A program made the translations under genes and the position numbers. Below the pieces are notes generated by a model, which did not search any database, was not told the DNA's origin, and was given only the letters and a program-made list of their open reading frames with translations. Source: Rhizophagus clarus (lineage: Eukaryota > Glomeromycota > Glomeromycetes > Glomerales > Glomeraceae). From it: a DNA stretch of 64,000 nucleotides. The stretch is from NCBI GenBank assembly GCA_015698045.1, contig BLAL01000250.1, positions 434,001 through 498,000 of the forward strand, written 5' to 3'. This document shows, in pieces, positions 46,779-58,796 of this stretch (position 1 is its first letter; the number at the start of each line of letters is the position of its first letter).

Positions 46779-47282
46779 TGTTAGACGAATGATTTGCATT
46801 CACATAATGGTGAATATTAATATTACTGCGCCACAAATGATCAATGTAGTATATAAAGTATATTAAGTATATTTAGTATATTTAGTATATATTTTTTATA
46901 TATCATTTATAGTATATATAGTATTTATTTCTTATATTTCTTTTATTATTTAAATTTCTTATATATTATTTATTATATTTATATCTTTTATATCTTATAT
47001 TATTTATATATTTGAATGAAGTTCAATTTGTATAAATATCTTGAATATTCGCTTAAAATAAAGGAAGTTCAGACAAGTTGTTTATAATAAAGTTGTAATT
47101 GCAAGTGTTATAAGATTGCCTTATTGTATAAGTTGTTAACGTACTTACAACTAATAAAGATACATTTCAATTATCGAATACACTGCCTTTTAGCATGTAA
47201 GGAATTGATTGGAATACTTCATAGCTAGTGTCTCCCTGAAGATATTCATAATTCACTACTCGACGGACTGAGTTGGTGAACA
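46779..47282 (+). repeat. 5' LTR of the Gypsy element
   Basis: Contains an extended TATATTTAGTATATA-rich block (46858-47020), likely the promoter, and AATAAAG signals near 47058 and 47090. It differs from the 3' LTR at five sites. Confidence 0.9.
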
Positions 47283-47283
47283 A

Positions 47284-47301
47284 TTGGTGATTCCTGCCAG
47301 G
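47284..47301 (+). promoter_or_regulatory. Primer binding site
   Basis: TTGGTGATTCCTGCCAG starts one base after the 5' LTR, where a tRNA 3' end would pair with TGG. The tRNA was not identified. Confidence 0.6.
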
Positions 47302-47324
47302 TTAATTTGAATAATAGTAAATGT

Positions 47325-48665
47325 ATGCCGTATTACAACTTAACTAAAAATCAAAAGAAAGCACATTTAAAGAAACATCATCAAGGAATAACTATTAAAA
47401 AACAAGAAAATTATTGTAACTTGTGTTATCCTGTTGATAGAATACCAGTTGATAACATACCAAACGGATTTCATCTATTTTGGCTTTGGATTTCAGTGCA
47501 TTATACTGCGGAACAGTATACAGGCGCTACAATTGCTGCATTTAAAATATTGACAGAAGAATTTTATACTGCTATTGAATTAGATATTATTGTAAACATA
47601 ACTACAAGTATTGTAAAAATTATAAGATACCGAGAAATCACTATACCATTTTTAGAACTATCTTTTTATTTGCATAAATTATTTGAGCTTACCAACGGTT
47701 TTCAAAGTCTTCCAACTGCAGAACAAATAGTTACCGCACATCAGATCTTCCATAATACTCTACCAATTCCAAATCTTAACATGGCTATCACAAATGATCA
47801 AATGAAAGCACTCTTGGATGGAGTTTTTGGAGCAGGAAGTGTTGATTGGAAAACTGCCCTTACAAATATGCATAATGAAGCTCAAGCCACAAATGCTGCG
47901 CTTACCGCTTTACAGACAGCTACTACTAATCATGCTACTAAAATAGTAGAAGTACCGCCATTTTATGGAAATGACATAGAGGATCCTAATGAATGGATTG
48001 AAATTTTTATTCAAGCCCATACAACTAATGGATGGGCAGATGCCAGAAGAGTAGCTTTAGCTGCAGGACATTTGAAGGAAGCTGCCTATGATTGGTATCA
48101 AAATGATAAGACAAATATAACTCAATGGGAAGGAGACCCTGGCAACTCAATTAAAGAAAGACTTATTGCTTACTTTGCTACACCAGCCCGAAAGAATCAA
48201 TGGGCAAGGGAATTACAAGGAGTAAAACAGAAGGAAGGAGAATCAATTGAGGATTACTCTCGATGCTTTAGAAAACTCTTAAATAGAGCAACTACAGGAA
48301 ATGTTCTAGCTGACCAACATCAAGTCAACTACTTTATCAACGGATTGTCTCCAATCTATGTTAGTCAAGTAGTATTGACTTCTCCAGCCACCTTAGCTGC
48401 TGCTATTGAATGAGCTAAATTAGTAGAATCAGGTGTAAAATATACCCTATTAAATGTAATGCCAAAGGAAGAAGCTCCAATTTCCTCTACCTCGCAAAGT
48501 GTTGTTGCACCAGCACCTGCTCCAGCTCCAGTTATCCAAGTAGAAAATAATCTTAAAAACGAACTTGATGCTCTCACAAAGCAAATGCAACAGTTATCCA
48601 TTAACTACGCAAATTTGTCTGCGTCTGTTACCAGAACTCCTCAATTTAATCAATCAAATAATCGT
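47325..48665 (+). pseudogene. Gypsy Gag with capsid domain
   Basis: First ATG in frame is 47325. The N-terminal 130 residues contain two CxxC groups and helices. A retrotransposon Gag domain follows (VPPFYGNDIEDPNEWIEIF, RVALAAGHLKEAAYDWY, and KEGESIEDYSRCFRKLL). TGA at 48411-48413 lies in ALAAAIE-stop-AKLVESG, where Arg (CGA) is usual in relatives. The frame then continues unbroken into the zinc knuckle and Pol, so Gag and Pol were one polyprotein. It forms the particle that packages the RNA. Confidence 0.8.
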
Positions 48666-50753
48666 ACTCCTCGCCCAGAAAATATTAATAGATCTAGAAA
48701 TAAAAGAGAAGTGACTTGTTTCAAGTGTGGAAAACTAGGACATTATGCCAGGGAATGTACCGCTCCAGGAAACAGACGTCCCAACCAAGTTCAATTTCAA
48801 TCTAATAGAAATAATCAACGACCTGTTAATTTTATAGACTATAAAGAAGAGTATTATGAAACTGATAAGTATGGAGAATACGATGATGAATTTGAAACAG
48901 AAATTTACACTTTTAAGAGAAAAGAACCCTACCAAAGAGAAGTTCGAGAAGTAAAAAGAAGAGCTATGCCACGCTCAGAATCTCAAAAAGAAGAACAAGT
49001 TAGACTTGTCCCAGATGTAGAAATGCAAGATGCTGAGCCTTTAAAAGTTAAAAAGGTTAGAAGAAAAATGTTGCCAGCTCCAATTGAGCAACTTACTGAA
49101 TTTAACGTTGCAAATTACTTGAGAGATTTGCCCTGTAGATTGTCAGTAGGACAAGCTGCGCATGAGATCCCTAAGTATCGTTCAGGATTAATCCGAGCTG
49201 TTAGAAGAACCAGGGAAAAAGAGACTAATTTTATTGAAAGAAATGATTCCCCTGACCTCGATCAAACTACTGCTGCGCGATGTAAATTGTACGTAGGAAA
49301 AGAACCCATCACTGCCGTGATTGATAGTGGAGCTGCGACAAGTATAATTACCAAGTCATTGATGAAACAACTTGGCTATCAAATCGATCAACCCTCTAAT
49401 ATAGTGATTGTTACTGCTAATGGAACCAGAGTTCGTGCATTAGGAATGATTGCTGCATTACCAATTCATCTCAGCCATATTATAGTACAAACACCAGTGC
49501 ATGTTTTGGACTCCCAAGATGATGTTCTTATTCTAGGAAATGATTGGCTTAGAAGAGTTAATGCCATCGTTAATTGGAGGGCAGAGAAATTGTCAGTCCA
49601 TTACAAAGGAAGAACCGTAAATGTACCTTTGATTTTTACAGTAACTAAAGCCCTTATTAATGCTGAATCCCTAGGAGAAGAGGAGGAAGAAAAAGATAAT
49701 GAAGAATATGAAAATGAGGAGTTAGTTGGAGCTCCTTTATATTATTCAGATACCTGGGACTCAGATTCAGACGACTTAGAATATAATCCTTGGATGGAAA
49801 TGCACTCGCCAGATTACTCTGAGGAAGAAGAGACGTCTGATGATAAGAATGAAAGAAATCCTGCTGTATTCCTTGCAGAAGTGCAGGAAGAGAATAATTC
49901 TTCAGCAGTGGTAAAATCCAATCTAGAACCATTGGATTATCATCAACAAACACTCTTTCAGTCCCTTATGAAAGAATATGAAGACATCTGTGCAAAAAGT
50001 CAAACCAAGATAGGAAAAACTCATGTCATTCGACATAGGATATTGATTGGAGATGCTGCTCCTGTTGCTCAACCTCCCCATAGAATGAATCCAGTAAAAA
50101 GGGAATTTTTAAAGAATGACTTTGTGAAAATGGAAGCACAAGGCATTATTAGAAAATCATCTAGTCCTTGGGCTTCTCCTGTGGTAATTGTAGAAAAAAA
50201 AGGAGGAGATAAAAGATTATGCATAGATTATCGAAAGTTGAATGCCATTACTAAAGCTGACGCGTACCCTTTACTAAGAATTGATGATCTCTTAGAGAAT
50301 TTAAGAAGTGCAACTTGGTTTACCACCTTGGATCTTGCAAGTGGTTACTGGCAAGTTCAAATGAGCAAAGAGGATATTGAAAAAACTGCTTTTATCACCC
50401 CTTTTGGCCTATACGAATTCCTCGTTATGCCTTTTGGATTGGCATATGCTCCAGAAACTTTTCAGCGTCTCATGAACTATATTCTCCAAGACTTCTTAGG
50501 AATATTCGTGGCAGTATACCTGGATGATGTAATCATTTACACCAGAGGACCTCTGGAGACGCACTTGGATCATTTGCGTCAAGTATTTGAAACTTTGCGA
50601 AGCGCTAATCTTCAAATCAAATTAAAAAAATGTTATTTTTGTTACCCCAATATCCACTTCCTTGGACATGTAGTAGGAAGAGATGGAATCCAAGTAGATC
50701 CAGAAAAAATTGAAAAAGTGAAGAATTTTCCTATACCACAAAACTTGCGATAA
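48414..50753 (+). pseudogene. Gypsy Pol: zinc knuckle, protease, reverse transcriptase
   Basis: In order: CFKCGKLGHYAREC knuckle, an Arg-rich linker, the aspartic protease AVIDSGAATSIITKS, an acidic linker, and the reverse transcriptase. The last shows RLCIDYRKLNAIT, TTLDLASGYWQV, FGLYEFLVMPFGL and the YLDDVIIYT catalytic box. It ends in TAA at 50751-50753 (NLR-stop-LRAALGLFSYY), where Gln (CAA) is the likely ancestor. The catalytic residues are intact. Confidence 0.85.
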
Positions 50754-51320
50754 TTGCGCGCTGCGCTTGGATTATTCTCTTATTATCGAAAATTCATCAA
50801 AGATTTCTCAAAGATTGCGCGTCCCATGAATGAATTACTTAAAAAGGATGTACCTTTCGAATGGGATCAGAAGAAGCAAAATGCTTTTGAAAGATTAAAA
50901 GAATGCTTAATGAAAGCTCCCATTTTAAGTTACCCAGACTTCAACCGATCTTTTATTATTTACACGGATGCCTCAGGAACAGGCTTAGGTGCTGTCCTTT
51001 CGCAACTTCAAGAGGATGGTAAAGAACATATGATTGCATATGCGAGTCGAAGTATGAACAAAGCTGAAATGAAGTATGCCATCACTGATCAAGAATGTCT
51101 TGCGGTAGTTTGGGCTGTCCAATACTTTCAACATTATTTGGGAATAAGGCCCTTCACTATTGTTACAGATCATATTGCCTTAAAATGGCTCAAAACCTCC
51201 AAGATTCCAAAAGGAAGATGAGCCAGATGGATCATGGAACTCCAGCAATATGACTTCCAAATTAAGCATCGTCCAGGAAAAGCTAATGCTAATGCTGATA
51301 CTTTATCACGAATCCAAGAA
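50754..51320 (+). pseudogene. Gypsy Pol: connection and RNase H
   Basis: LGLFSYYRKFIKDFS leads to the RNase H domain: YTDASGTGLGAVLSQ (first Asp), YAITDQECLAVVWAV (Glu), FTIVTDHIALKWL (Asp) and the HRPGKANANADTLSR end box. TGA at 51219-51221 lies between PKGR and ARWIMELQQYDF and fits a CGA-to-TGA change. Confidence 0.85.
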
Positions 51321-52258
51321 GACCCAGTTGAGTATTATATGATTTCTATCATTCCTTCTGGATTGAATAATGAAGAAATGCTCGAAGAAACCTTAAATAT
51401 CGATAATGAGGAAATCTGTGAAAGATGTCATAAATCTGCCCTATGCACTGATGAATGGGATATCTTCCACGGCTTTAATAGTTATTGCTCCATCATAGGA
51501 GACGCATGTTTTATTAATGATGGACATCATACTCATAGAATTTGTTTTGAGTGTCAACGAAGAATTGAAAAGAAAAGATGCGCCAAAAGTCAGAAAATTC
51601 AAGCGCAACTACAAAAGGAAGAAGAAATCATCAATCGAGCAAAGACTTATATTTGGAGCAAATGCGACATGAAAATAGAACGTGCTGTAGTTCAAAGAAA
51701 TGTTGAACTCACCAGAGATCTAGGAATCCTAGATAATAATCGTCCTAACTACCAAAACTATTGTGAAAATTGTGGAACGCTTTTAAACTCAAAAACAGAA
51801 AATTGGATGTTATTTTCTTATCCACCTCCATATGATCAATGGTACCGCCTTAGTGATATACTTACTTGCAAAACTTGTTTCAGAGAATTAGCAAAAGAAT
51901 ATTTTGGAGATGTAGAGATGCAATACTTAGAAATTCTTAAAGAGATCACTGAGATGGAAATATCGCAAGATGAATATTTTTCTCCAGGAATCAGTTGGAA
52001 GTATGATGAAGAAGAGGAATATGAAATTCAACAAACCCGTATTCATCCAGATATGAATCCAGACTATTTGGTTAATGAACCCTGGTGGAACGAACCTATC
52101 GATGTTCAAATTGAAAACTATTATTACGAAACTGAAATAATCATGAATGATATCAAAGTGGTTGTGCAACAACCACTTTTCTAAACTCAGCACCAAAAGA
52201 AAAGAAAACAAGCAGGTGAAAGCGAAAGTGTTAGCATTGTGACTAACAGCCCATCATG
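51321..52258 (+). pseudogene. Gypsy Pol: Cys-rich insert between RNase H and integrase
   Basis: About 290 residues with no standard Gypsy domain. Cysteine pairs are grouped as ICERCHKSALC, CFECQRR, CENCGTLL and CKTCF, suggesting two zinc ribbons separated by a helical segment (QLQKEEEIINRAKTYIW). A YPPPYDQWY loop and an acidic tail follow. TAA at 52182-52184 (PLF-stop-TQHQKKRKQ) again fits CAA-to-TAA, and the frame shifts by one near 52256 to reach integrase. The function is unknown; it could be a DNA- or chromatin-binding module. Confidence 0.6.
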
Positions 52259-53511
52259 GATCCCAACCAATACCACCAAATATATCAATATTTACATCAA
52301 CAAATATTACCTACCTTTAATACGTCTCGAGAAAAACAGAAATTTATCAATCTCTGCAATAATTTTGAATTAAAATTAAATTATCTCTATAAGAAGAACA
52401 AAAGGAAAAATGGACAATTATTGAAAGTCATTAGAAATTTTGAATTGGAACCACTATTATATATGATGCACAATGATCCTACTGCCGCTCATTTTGCAGT
52501 AGATACCATGTTCAATAAAATTAAGGATCGTTACTATTGGCCTCAAATGTATGAAAACATAAGAGAATATGTTAAATCATGTGATTCTTGTCAAAGAAGA
52601 GGAAAATCTAAAGCAAACCAATTGCTCCACCCTATTGTCGTGCATGGACCCTTTTATCAAGTAGGAATAGACTTTGTTGGACTATTACCCATAACTCCTA
52701 ATGGTAATCATTATATAATCGTTGCTATGGATTATATGACTAAATGGCCTGAAGCGAGACCAGTGTCACGTGCTACTGCGGAAGAAACCTCACAATTTAT
52801 CTATGAAGATATTATTTGTCGTCATGGATGCCCTGCAAAATTATTGTCAGATAGAGGAACACATTTTAATAATCAAATGGTAGAAAAACTTTTGGAAAAA
52901 TTTGGGATTAAACATGTATTTCTACTCCCTATCACCCACAAACAAATGGATTAGTCGAACGATTTAATCGTACCTTATGTGAATCATTATCAAAGTTAGT
53001 AATCCAGACCAACGAGTGGGATAGATATATTGCTCCAGTCTTGTTTACATATCGGACAAGCAAACATTTTATCACAAAAATATCGCCCTTTTATTTGGTA
53101 AATGGAAGAGAAGCTAAACTCTCTGTGGATAATTTATCTGATAATTTGGAACATATAAATCAAAGACTTTTATCTTTAATCGATGATCTTCCTCATGTGC
53201 GAGAAGAAGCCAAGATAAAGGTTCGAGAGAGTCAGGTCAAGCAAAAAGATTATCATGATCAGAAAATTAAAAAGGAGTTAAATTTTGAAATAGAAGATAA
53301 AGTCTTATATTACGACGCTGCAAAAGAAAAACAATGGACCGGAAAATTAGACCCAAAATGGAAAGGTCCTTTTTATATTCATGAAATCAGGCAAAATGGT
53401 GCTTATAAATTACGCTCTATGAAAGGAAAAGTTTTACGAACTCCTGTAAATGGAAGTTTGTTAAAATTGTATTACGATCGACAAAATTGGGCACCGATCA
53501 TTGCAGTATAG
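52256..53511 (+). pseudogene. Gypsy integrase, frameshifted
   Basis: The HHCC zinc domain is visible as MMHNDPTAAHF...YYWPQM...CDSCQRRG. The catalytic core has YQVGIDFVGLLP (Asp), KLLSDRGTHFNN (Asp) and, after a one-base shift near 52925, HPQTNGLVERFNRTL (Glu). The frame from 53041 continues to FLVNGREAKL and a C-terminal LNFEIEDKVLYY...WKGPFYIHEI region, the GPY/F module of chromovirus-type elements. It inserts the cDNA copy. All three acidic residues are present. Confidence 0.85.
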
Positions 53512-53716
53512 TTAGTAATAATTTAGATTTACACCTCGTGAAAATATGCCAATTTAATTTAAGTATAATCTACAAGTTTCATAATGGAATCACAAGAATA
53601 TTCAACCAGCTGCCTCAAAATAATGTGAAAAATTTTGTGAAAATTTTATTAAAAGTAAAGAAGAAAACTACAACACAAAGAAAAAGAAGAAAATAAATAA
53701 ATGAAAGAAAAATTAT

Positions 53717-54226
53717 TTATGCAGTAGGAGGAGGTGGTGGAAAATTATCGAGATTAGTAATAGAAGTAGTAGGAGTAGAAGGGGATTGTTGAACTCTATT
53801 TGCAATCGCTACAGCTCGAACTGCTGTTTCTTGCTCCGCCACAAATTTATGATGCCACCCTTCTCGTTCCTGTATTAAGGAACTTATCTTCGTCTCCAAC
53901 CTAGACTTATTCAAAGTTAACGACTATACTTGAGTTCTTAGAAGCCTATTTTGGTCTTCTGTTTCTTTTAAATGCCCAATCTCATTTTCTTTGTGAACTA
54001 CCTTCTTCTCCAACTCTTCCTTTTCCATAAACAAGGAAGCCGTGACGCCAAGAGTTTGTTAAGCTAAGCCTTCACTTTCTTGTGGCTTATCAATGCCTTT
54101 TCTTTGAAAATGCCTTCTTCTGACGGCCTTACTTGGTTTATTATGTTTTCTTTTGTTATTTTGGCCTCGAGAGACGTGCGAACTGCGGAGTTTTCTGCGA
54201 GCAATGTTGGTGTCAGTGCGAGTCAT
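53717..54226 (-). pseudogene. Antisense coiled-coil ORF in the Gypsy 3' region
   Basis: Reading opposite to Pol from ATG 54226, the frame covers 170 codons with TAA at 54059 and TAG at 53924, both adjacent to Gln-type contexts. The product has a basic N-terminus (RRKLRSSHVSRGQNNKRKHNK), then a long coiled coil (KEELEKKVVHKENEIGHLKE), ending in a TTS-rich and PPPPP tail. The composition is protein-like, not a shadow. It resembles the coiled-coil start of the family at 57-1646 in style only. Some plant Gypsy elements have antisense ORFs here, but no equivalence is claimed. Confidence 0.5.
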
Positions 54227-54770
54227 ATTGAAAATTAATGAAGAAAAGAAGATGATGATGATTTAGAGATGGTACGACATTGATGAAAATTTAAATGAGA
54301 AATCTTCCCAGAAATTACCACAAAAATCCAACCAAATTTTATCAGAAATTACCAACATTTCCCAATCCCATAATTTGGAAAATTTGAAAAAGTAGGATAT
54401 AAGGGAAGGCTGATCATAGCACCAAATCTTCATCACACGTACTCGGTCATTCCTGGCCAAGATGATCAGCTTCTATGCCTTGCTAATTTCAGGCTTCGGC
54501 ACGAATTCCCTTTGGGGGCCTCTTAGCTTGGTATATTACGAGTGACCCCTATTTACTAGCGGGTTGGGAGTGTGGTGTAGTGAATAGAAAAATATATATA
54601 TCATTATTACATAATGATATGATCAACAAAATTTGTAATACTGAGCAAATTTTAAGTTAATATTAATTTAGTGATCGACAATGATAAAGTATGACATAAT
54701 ATGACGACTTAATTATTACATATATATATATAGTAAAGTATAAATACCGAAAAAAAAAAAAAAAAAAAAA

Positions 54771-55205
54771 ATGGATTTTTCTTTATTTCTCATTGATCTT
54801 CAAGAAACTCATCTTTTAGAAATAGGACCAATGATTCCTCCATATTTGGAAGATATGGATATAGAAGAAAAGTTTTTGAAGTCCTATATGCAGTTACAGC
54901 GTTCGATACAGCTCAAAAATAGGATTCTATCATTAGTAAATGCTTATTTTGTAGGAAAAATACTCGCAAAGATAGAATCAACGTCAGAAAGGTTCAGGAT
55001 GAAGAGAAAGTTAACAAAGCATTACTCGACCATGACAGAATATACTTTTGACCTTTTTGAACCAAATCCTTCTCAAATACTGCGAACTAAGTATTTGAAC
55101 GTTCAAGACATAAGAAAAATGAAACATCAAGAAATTTTGGTATTAAGAAGTTATTTGAATAAGGATTTCGCAGGAGCTCAAAATTTAGGAGAGGAGAGTT
55201 GTTAG
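54771..55205 (+). CDS. Intact extra ORF at the Gypsy 3' end, 144 aa
   Basis: ATG 54771 follows a 21-base A run and a TATA-rich stretch (54718-54745). The frame is intact to TAG 55203-55205; the stop lies in the first bases of the 3' LTR. The product is helical and basic with SYMQLQRSIQLKNRILSLVN, SERFRMKRKLTKHYS and QDIRKMKHQEILVLRSYL. No domain was recognised. It may be a captured gene or an accessory protein. A polypurine tract overlaps its last codons. Confidence 0.5.
   Translation: MDFSLFLIDLQETHLLEIGPMIPPYLEDMDIEEKFLKSYMQLQRSIQLKNRILSLVNAYFVGKILAKIESTSERFRMKRKLTKHYSTMTEYTFDLFEPNPSQILRTKYLNVQDIRKMKHQEILVLRSYLNKDFAGAQNLGEESC
55187..55199 (+). promoter_or_regulatory. Polypurine tract
   Basis: AGGAGAGGAGAGT abuts the 3' LTR, the expected primer for plus-strand synthesis. 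Confidence 0.75.
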
Positions 55206-55703
55206 ACGAATGATTTGCATTCACATGATGGTGAATATTAATATTACTGCGCTACAAATGATCAACGTAGTATATAAAGTATATTAAGTATATTTAGTAT
55301 ATTTAGTATATATTTCTTATATATCATTTATAGTATATATAGTATTTATTTCTTATATTTCTTTTATTATTTAAATTTCTTATATATTATTTATTATATT
55401 TATATCTTTTATATCTTATATTATTTATATATTTGAATGAAGTTCAATTTGTATAAATATCTTGAATATTCGCTTAAAATAAAGGAAGTTCAGACAAGTT
55501 GTTTATAATAAAGTTGTAATTGCAAGTGTTATAAGATTGCCTTATTGTATAAGTTGTTAACGTACTTACAACTAATAAAGATACATTTCAATTATCGAAT
55601 ACACTGCCTTTTAGCATGTAAGGAATTGATTGGAATACTTCATAGCTAGTGTCTCCCTGAAGATATTCATAATTCACTACTCGACAGACTGAGTTGGTGA
55701 ACA
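55200..55703 (+). repeat. 3' LTR of the Gypsy element
   Basis: Same length as the 5' LTR. Differences are A/G, C/T, T/C, T/C and G/A; two are at CpG. Confidence 0.9.
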
Positions 55704-55784
55704 ACATCAATATAATCTGAATATTATGTGTATATTTTCTTTGACTAATAAATGGTTCTAAAATAATATTTCTCTTATCTTTTA

Positions 55785-56581
55785 CCCTATGAAAAAAGAA
55801 TGTCCGGAAAATGTCTACGAAAATGTCCGGAAATTGTCCAGGTGCTTCAAAAATTGTCATGAAAATGTCCAGGAAATTGATTTATTTATTTTGCTGTCTG
55901 GAATTTTTTGCATGCCCAGTTTTTTTTATACATGAAATTTTCCAGACAAATTCTAGACAAATAAACCTGACAAATTCCAGACATAATATATTCCAGACAT
56001 ATTCTGGACAAATAAATCAAACAAATTCCAGACATAAAATATTCCGGACATATTCTGGACAGGATAAACCAAACAAATTCTGGACATTTTAAATTCCAGA
56101 CAAATTCTGGACAAAATAAACCAAACAAATTCCGGACATTTTAAATTCCAGACAAATTCTGGACAAATAAAACCAACAAATTCCAGTCATAATAAAATTC
56201 TGGACAAATTCTAGACAATGTTTCTAAGAATATAAAATTTTAAATTTTAAAAAAATGCAAAAAGCACAAAACTGATATTTATAACCACCCCCCGACGTAA
56301 TAAGTAAAATTGAAGAGCAGCCAAAAATGCTATTTATGATGTTAATTAAAACTTTGATTAATTGTGTAGAAAGTGGTAAACTTCTACTGATCATCTGGGA
56401 TAAAATTGGATTGTTCAGAATTCTGGAAAATTCTGGACAAATTTGAATCCGGACATATTCTGAACATCCAGAAACGCGCACATTTTGGAACATTTTCCGG
56501 ATTTACCAAACGTCCAGAAATTGTCTGTTTATTTTTCCGGACAATTTCAGCATGAATTCTGGATGCATTTTTTTTGTAAGG
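55785..56581. mobile_element. GTCCGGA-rich MITE, copy 3
   Basis: Starts CCCTATGAAAAAAGAATGTC and ends TGCATTTTTTTTGTAAGG, flanked by TTA at 55782-55784 and 56582-56584. The interior repeats ATTCCAGACA and ATTCTGGACA many times and keeps the ATGCAAAAAGCACAAAACTGA core of copies 1 and 2. It is longer because of extra tandem units. Confidence 0.75.
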
Positions 56582-56904
56582 TTATTGAGAAGATGATTTT
56601 TATCATTATTTGCAAATATTTGGCATGTGAAATCCAGTATACCTTTACCAATATTAGGATTTTTACTGAAAATCAGAGTTTTTTTGTTTTGAAAACTTAT
56701 AATATGATTCTATAAGAGTGTTTAATACATAACAAATATTAACCTTTATCACAGCATAAACATCAGATTCAATATATATCCTTAAATTTTTTGTAAATTT
56801 TGGATTTTTATATTGCTTCTATTCTTGATCAAAATTGAATAAAATCACTTCATCATAAAATTCATTCCAGCAGCCTATTCTTATTGACAAATCTTATACT
56901 CACT

Positions 56905-57560
56905 GAAATACTAGTATCTGAAGGATATTTAGCAGGTGATGGATTGTAGGATAGTGCTTTACTAAGCAATTTGTTTTCTCTTTCTTCTGTGAAATGAAAG
57001 TGGTATCTATGTTTGATTTTGTTTCTTTTTGTATAATATCATTTTATCTGAGATTCCACCTAGTACATCAAGTAGCTTTTCCCCTAAATCTTCTGGCATA
57101 TTAATGTTTTCCCATATTTTATCTACTTTTTTAATATCAGATTTTAAAAAAAAATAAAAGAAATAGTGAGAAATAGTTCTCAGATAACAAAATTAACATT
57201 CACTTATTAATTAAAATGGAGATATAAAACACCAACCCAAGTTTATTTGAGTATAAAGAAAGGTATATAATCTATTCCTTCTTTAAGATCAGCAGCCCTT
57301 AACAAGAGTAATATTGATATTTTGTAAAGATTCAGTAACTTATCTACTCATAAGATTTCAGTAATAGGAAATAATAAAGGAAGCAAAAGCTGACAACCAT
57401 TGTAAGGATACTGGTCTCACTTTCATTAGGGCTTGATAATGAGAGCTTCAAAGGAACCCTTTCTTAATCAACTAATTTCTTGAAAGTTCTTCTGCATGTT
57501 GTATTCTTTTTGAAACATTTGTGTTACTGATTGTTCTTCCTTAAGACAATGGCAACAGAG
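56905..57560 (-). repeat. Dispersed repeat, copy 2
   Basis: Direct partner of 11975-12620, at roughly 75-80% by eye. The minus strand again has fragments such as PEDLGEKLLDVLGGISD. No intact frame. Confidence 0.55.
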
Positions 57561-57564
57561 AGTA

Positions 57565-58790
57565 GATTAGTTCCAATTGAAGTACAATTATACCTCTTTC
57601 AGCAAGTATTCCAGCAATTTCTTCTTCTACATGCTAAGAATTGTCAGACAATATGTCTAACAAGCAGCTATAATTTATGATGTAACAACTCAAACAAGAA
57701 ATGTTAATAAGAACAATAAAGCAAAAGAAAATTATGCAATGTAGGTGACAGAAATAATGTATATTTTTATTAAATATAAATACACCAGTAGAAAAGGGCA
57801 TAAGTGAAAGAAAGGGAAGGGTTATGAATGAACTATTTTTCTAGTTTTTCTCTTATCCTTATCTCTTCTTTATTATTGTCAATTTCTACCTCTTTTTATA
57901 ACTGTTCTTTATCTCTTTTTTTTTTCATCTAGATCTCACATCTCATAATACATCACATTAATAATTGAAATTATTTCATTTGTGACAAGGGGAATGTAAC
58001 TATTAATTAATGAATTTAGGGTGATTTTCACTATAAGCCATTACACAAGTTAACAAAAATAGGTGATGAATACTATTGTACTAATTTTGTGCTTATTATC
58101 TACCGATTGTTATAATATCATTAAAAATACAAATAAAGAAAATATATATATATTAAAATATAAATAAATATAATTATAAATAAATAAAAAAATTATCTAA
58201 TATACATAACCACCATGTGACTATGTAATCCATCTTTATATCAGCATCAATTAGCATGTTAATCATCGTCTGGTATGCAATATCAGAAATCGTTGTACAG
58301 TACATTGGCACAAATCATCCAATGCCAAATTAAGTCGAAACATTTGCATTATTGCAAATTAGTGTAGATCATTGTAAAATGTCCTTGAACAATACTAAAG
58401 GCATCAAAATTTTCAAGTAGCCAAATATTTACTTGAAAAAAATTGAAAAGTATTTTTTAACAGTATCTATTTGTATTTGCATTAAAAGTATACTTAATTT
58501 TTTTTTAAGTATAAAAATTCAATTGTAAAAAAGCCTCTATGTATATAAATTTCTTAAATTAAATAATCTTCTTATTTTTGTATTTTTTAACAGTTAGAAC
58601 ATTCATGACATAAAATTTCAAAATATTTAATAATATTCATGGTAGTTTAAGATTGATTAAAAAATTTTTTTAAGTATTAAATTCAATTGAGAAAAAGTCC
58701 CTATATATAGATTAATATGATTTTTTCAAATAATAACTAAAATGATAATATTATTTTAACATCATAGTGTAATAATATCTCTATGACAAC
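57565..58790. other. Intergenic, no gene recognised
   Basis: AT-rich sequence with runs of T-rich and A-rich text. No domain seen. Confidence 0.4.
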
Positions 58791-58796
58791 TTACAC

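Larger units (their letters stand above)
46779..55703 (+). mobile_element. Ty3/Gypsy LTR retrotransposon, 8925 bp
   Basis: Two 504-bp LTRs (46779-47282 and 55200-55703) begin TGTTAG and end TGAACA. They differ at five positions, all transitions, with no indels. ACAT flanks both sides (46775-46778 and 55704-55707). Coding order is Gag, protease, reverse transcriptase, RNase H, integrase, as in Ty3/Gypsy. Several stops and frameshifts make it defective. It also carries a Cys-rich insert and two extra ORFs after integrase. Confidence 0.93.

Noticed and set aside
1..55703. Reassignment of TGA as a sense codon
   Set aside because: TGA ends intact frames such as 25324-25707; TAA and TAG interrupt genes too; lesions occur at both Arg and Trp sites, so mutation explains them better.
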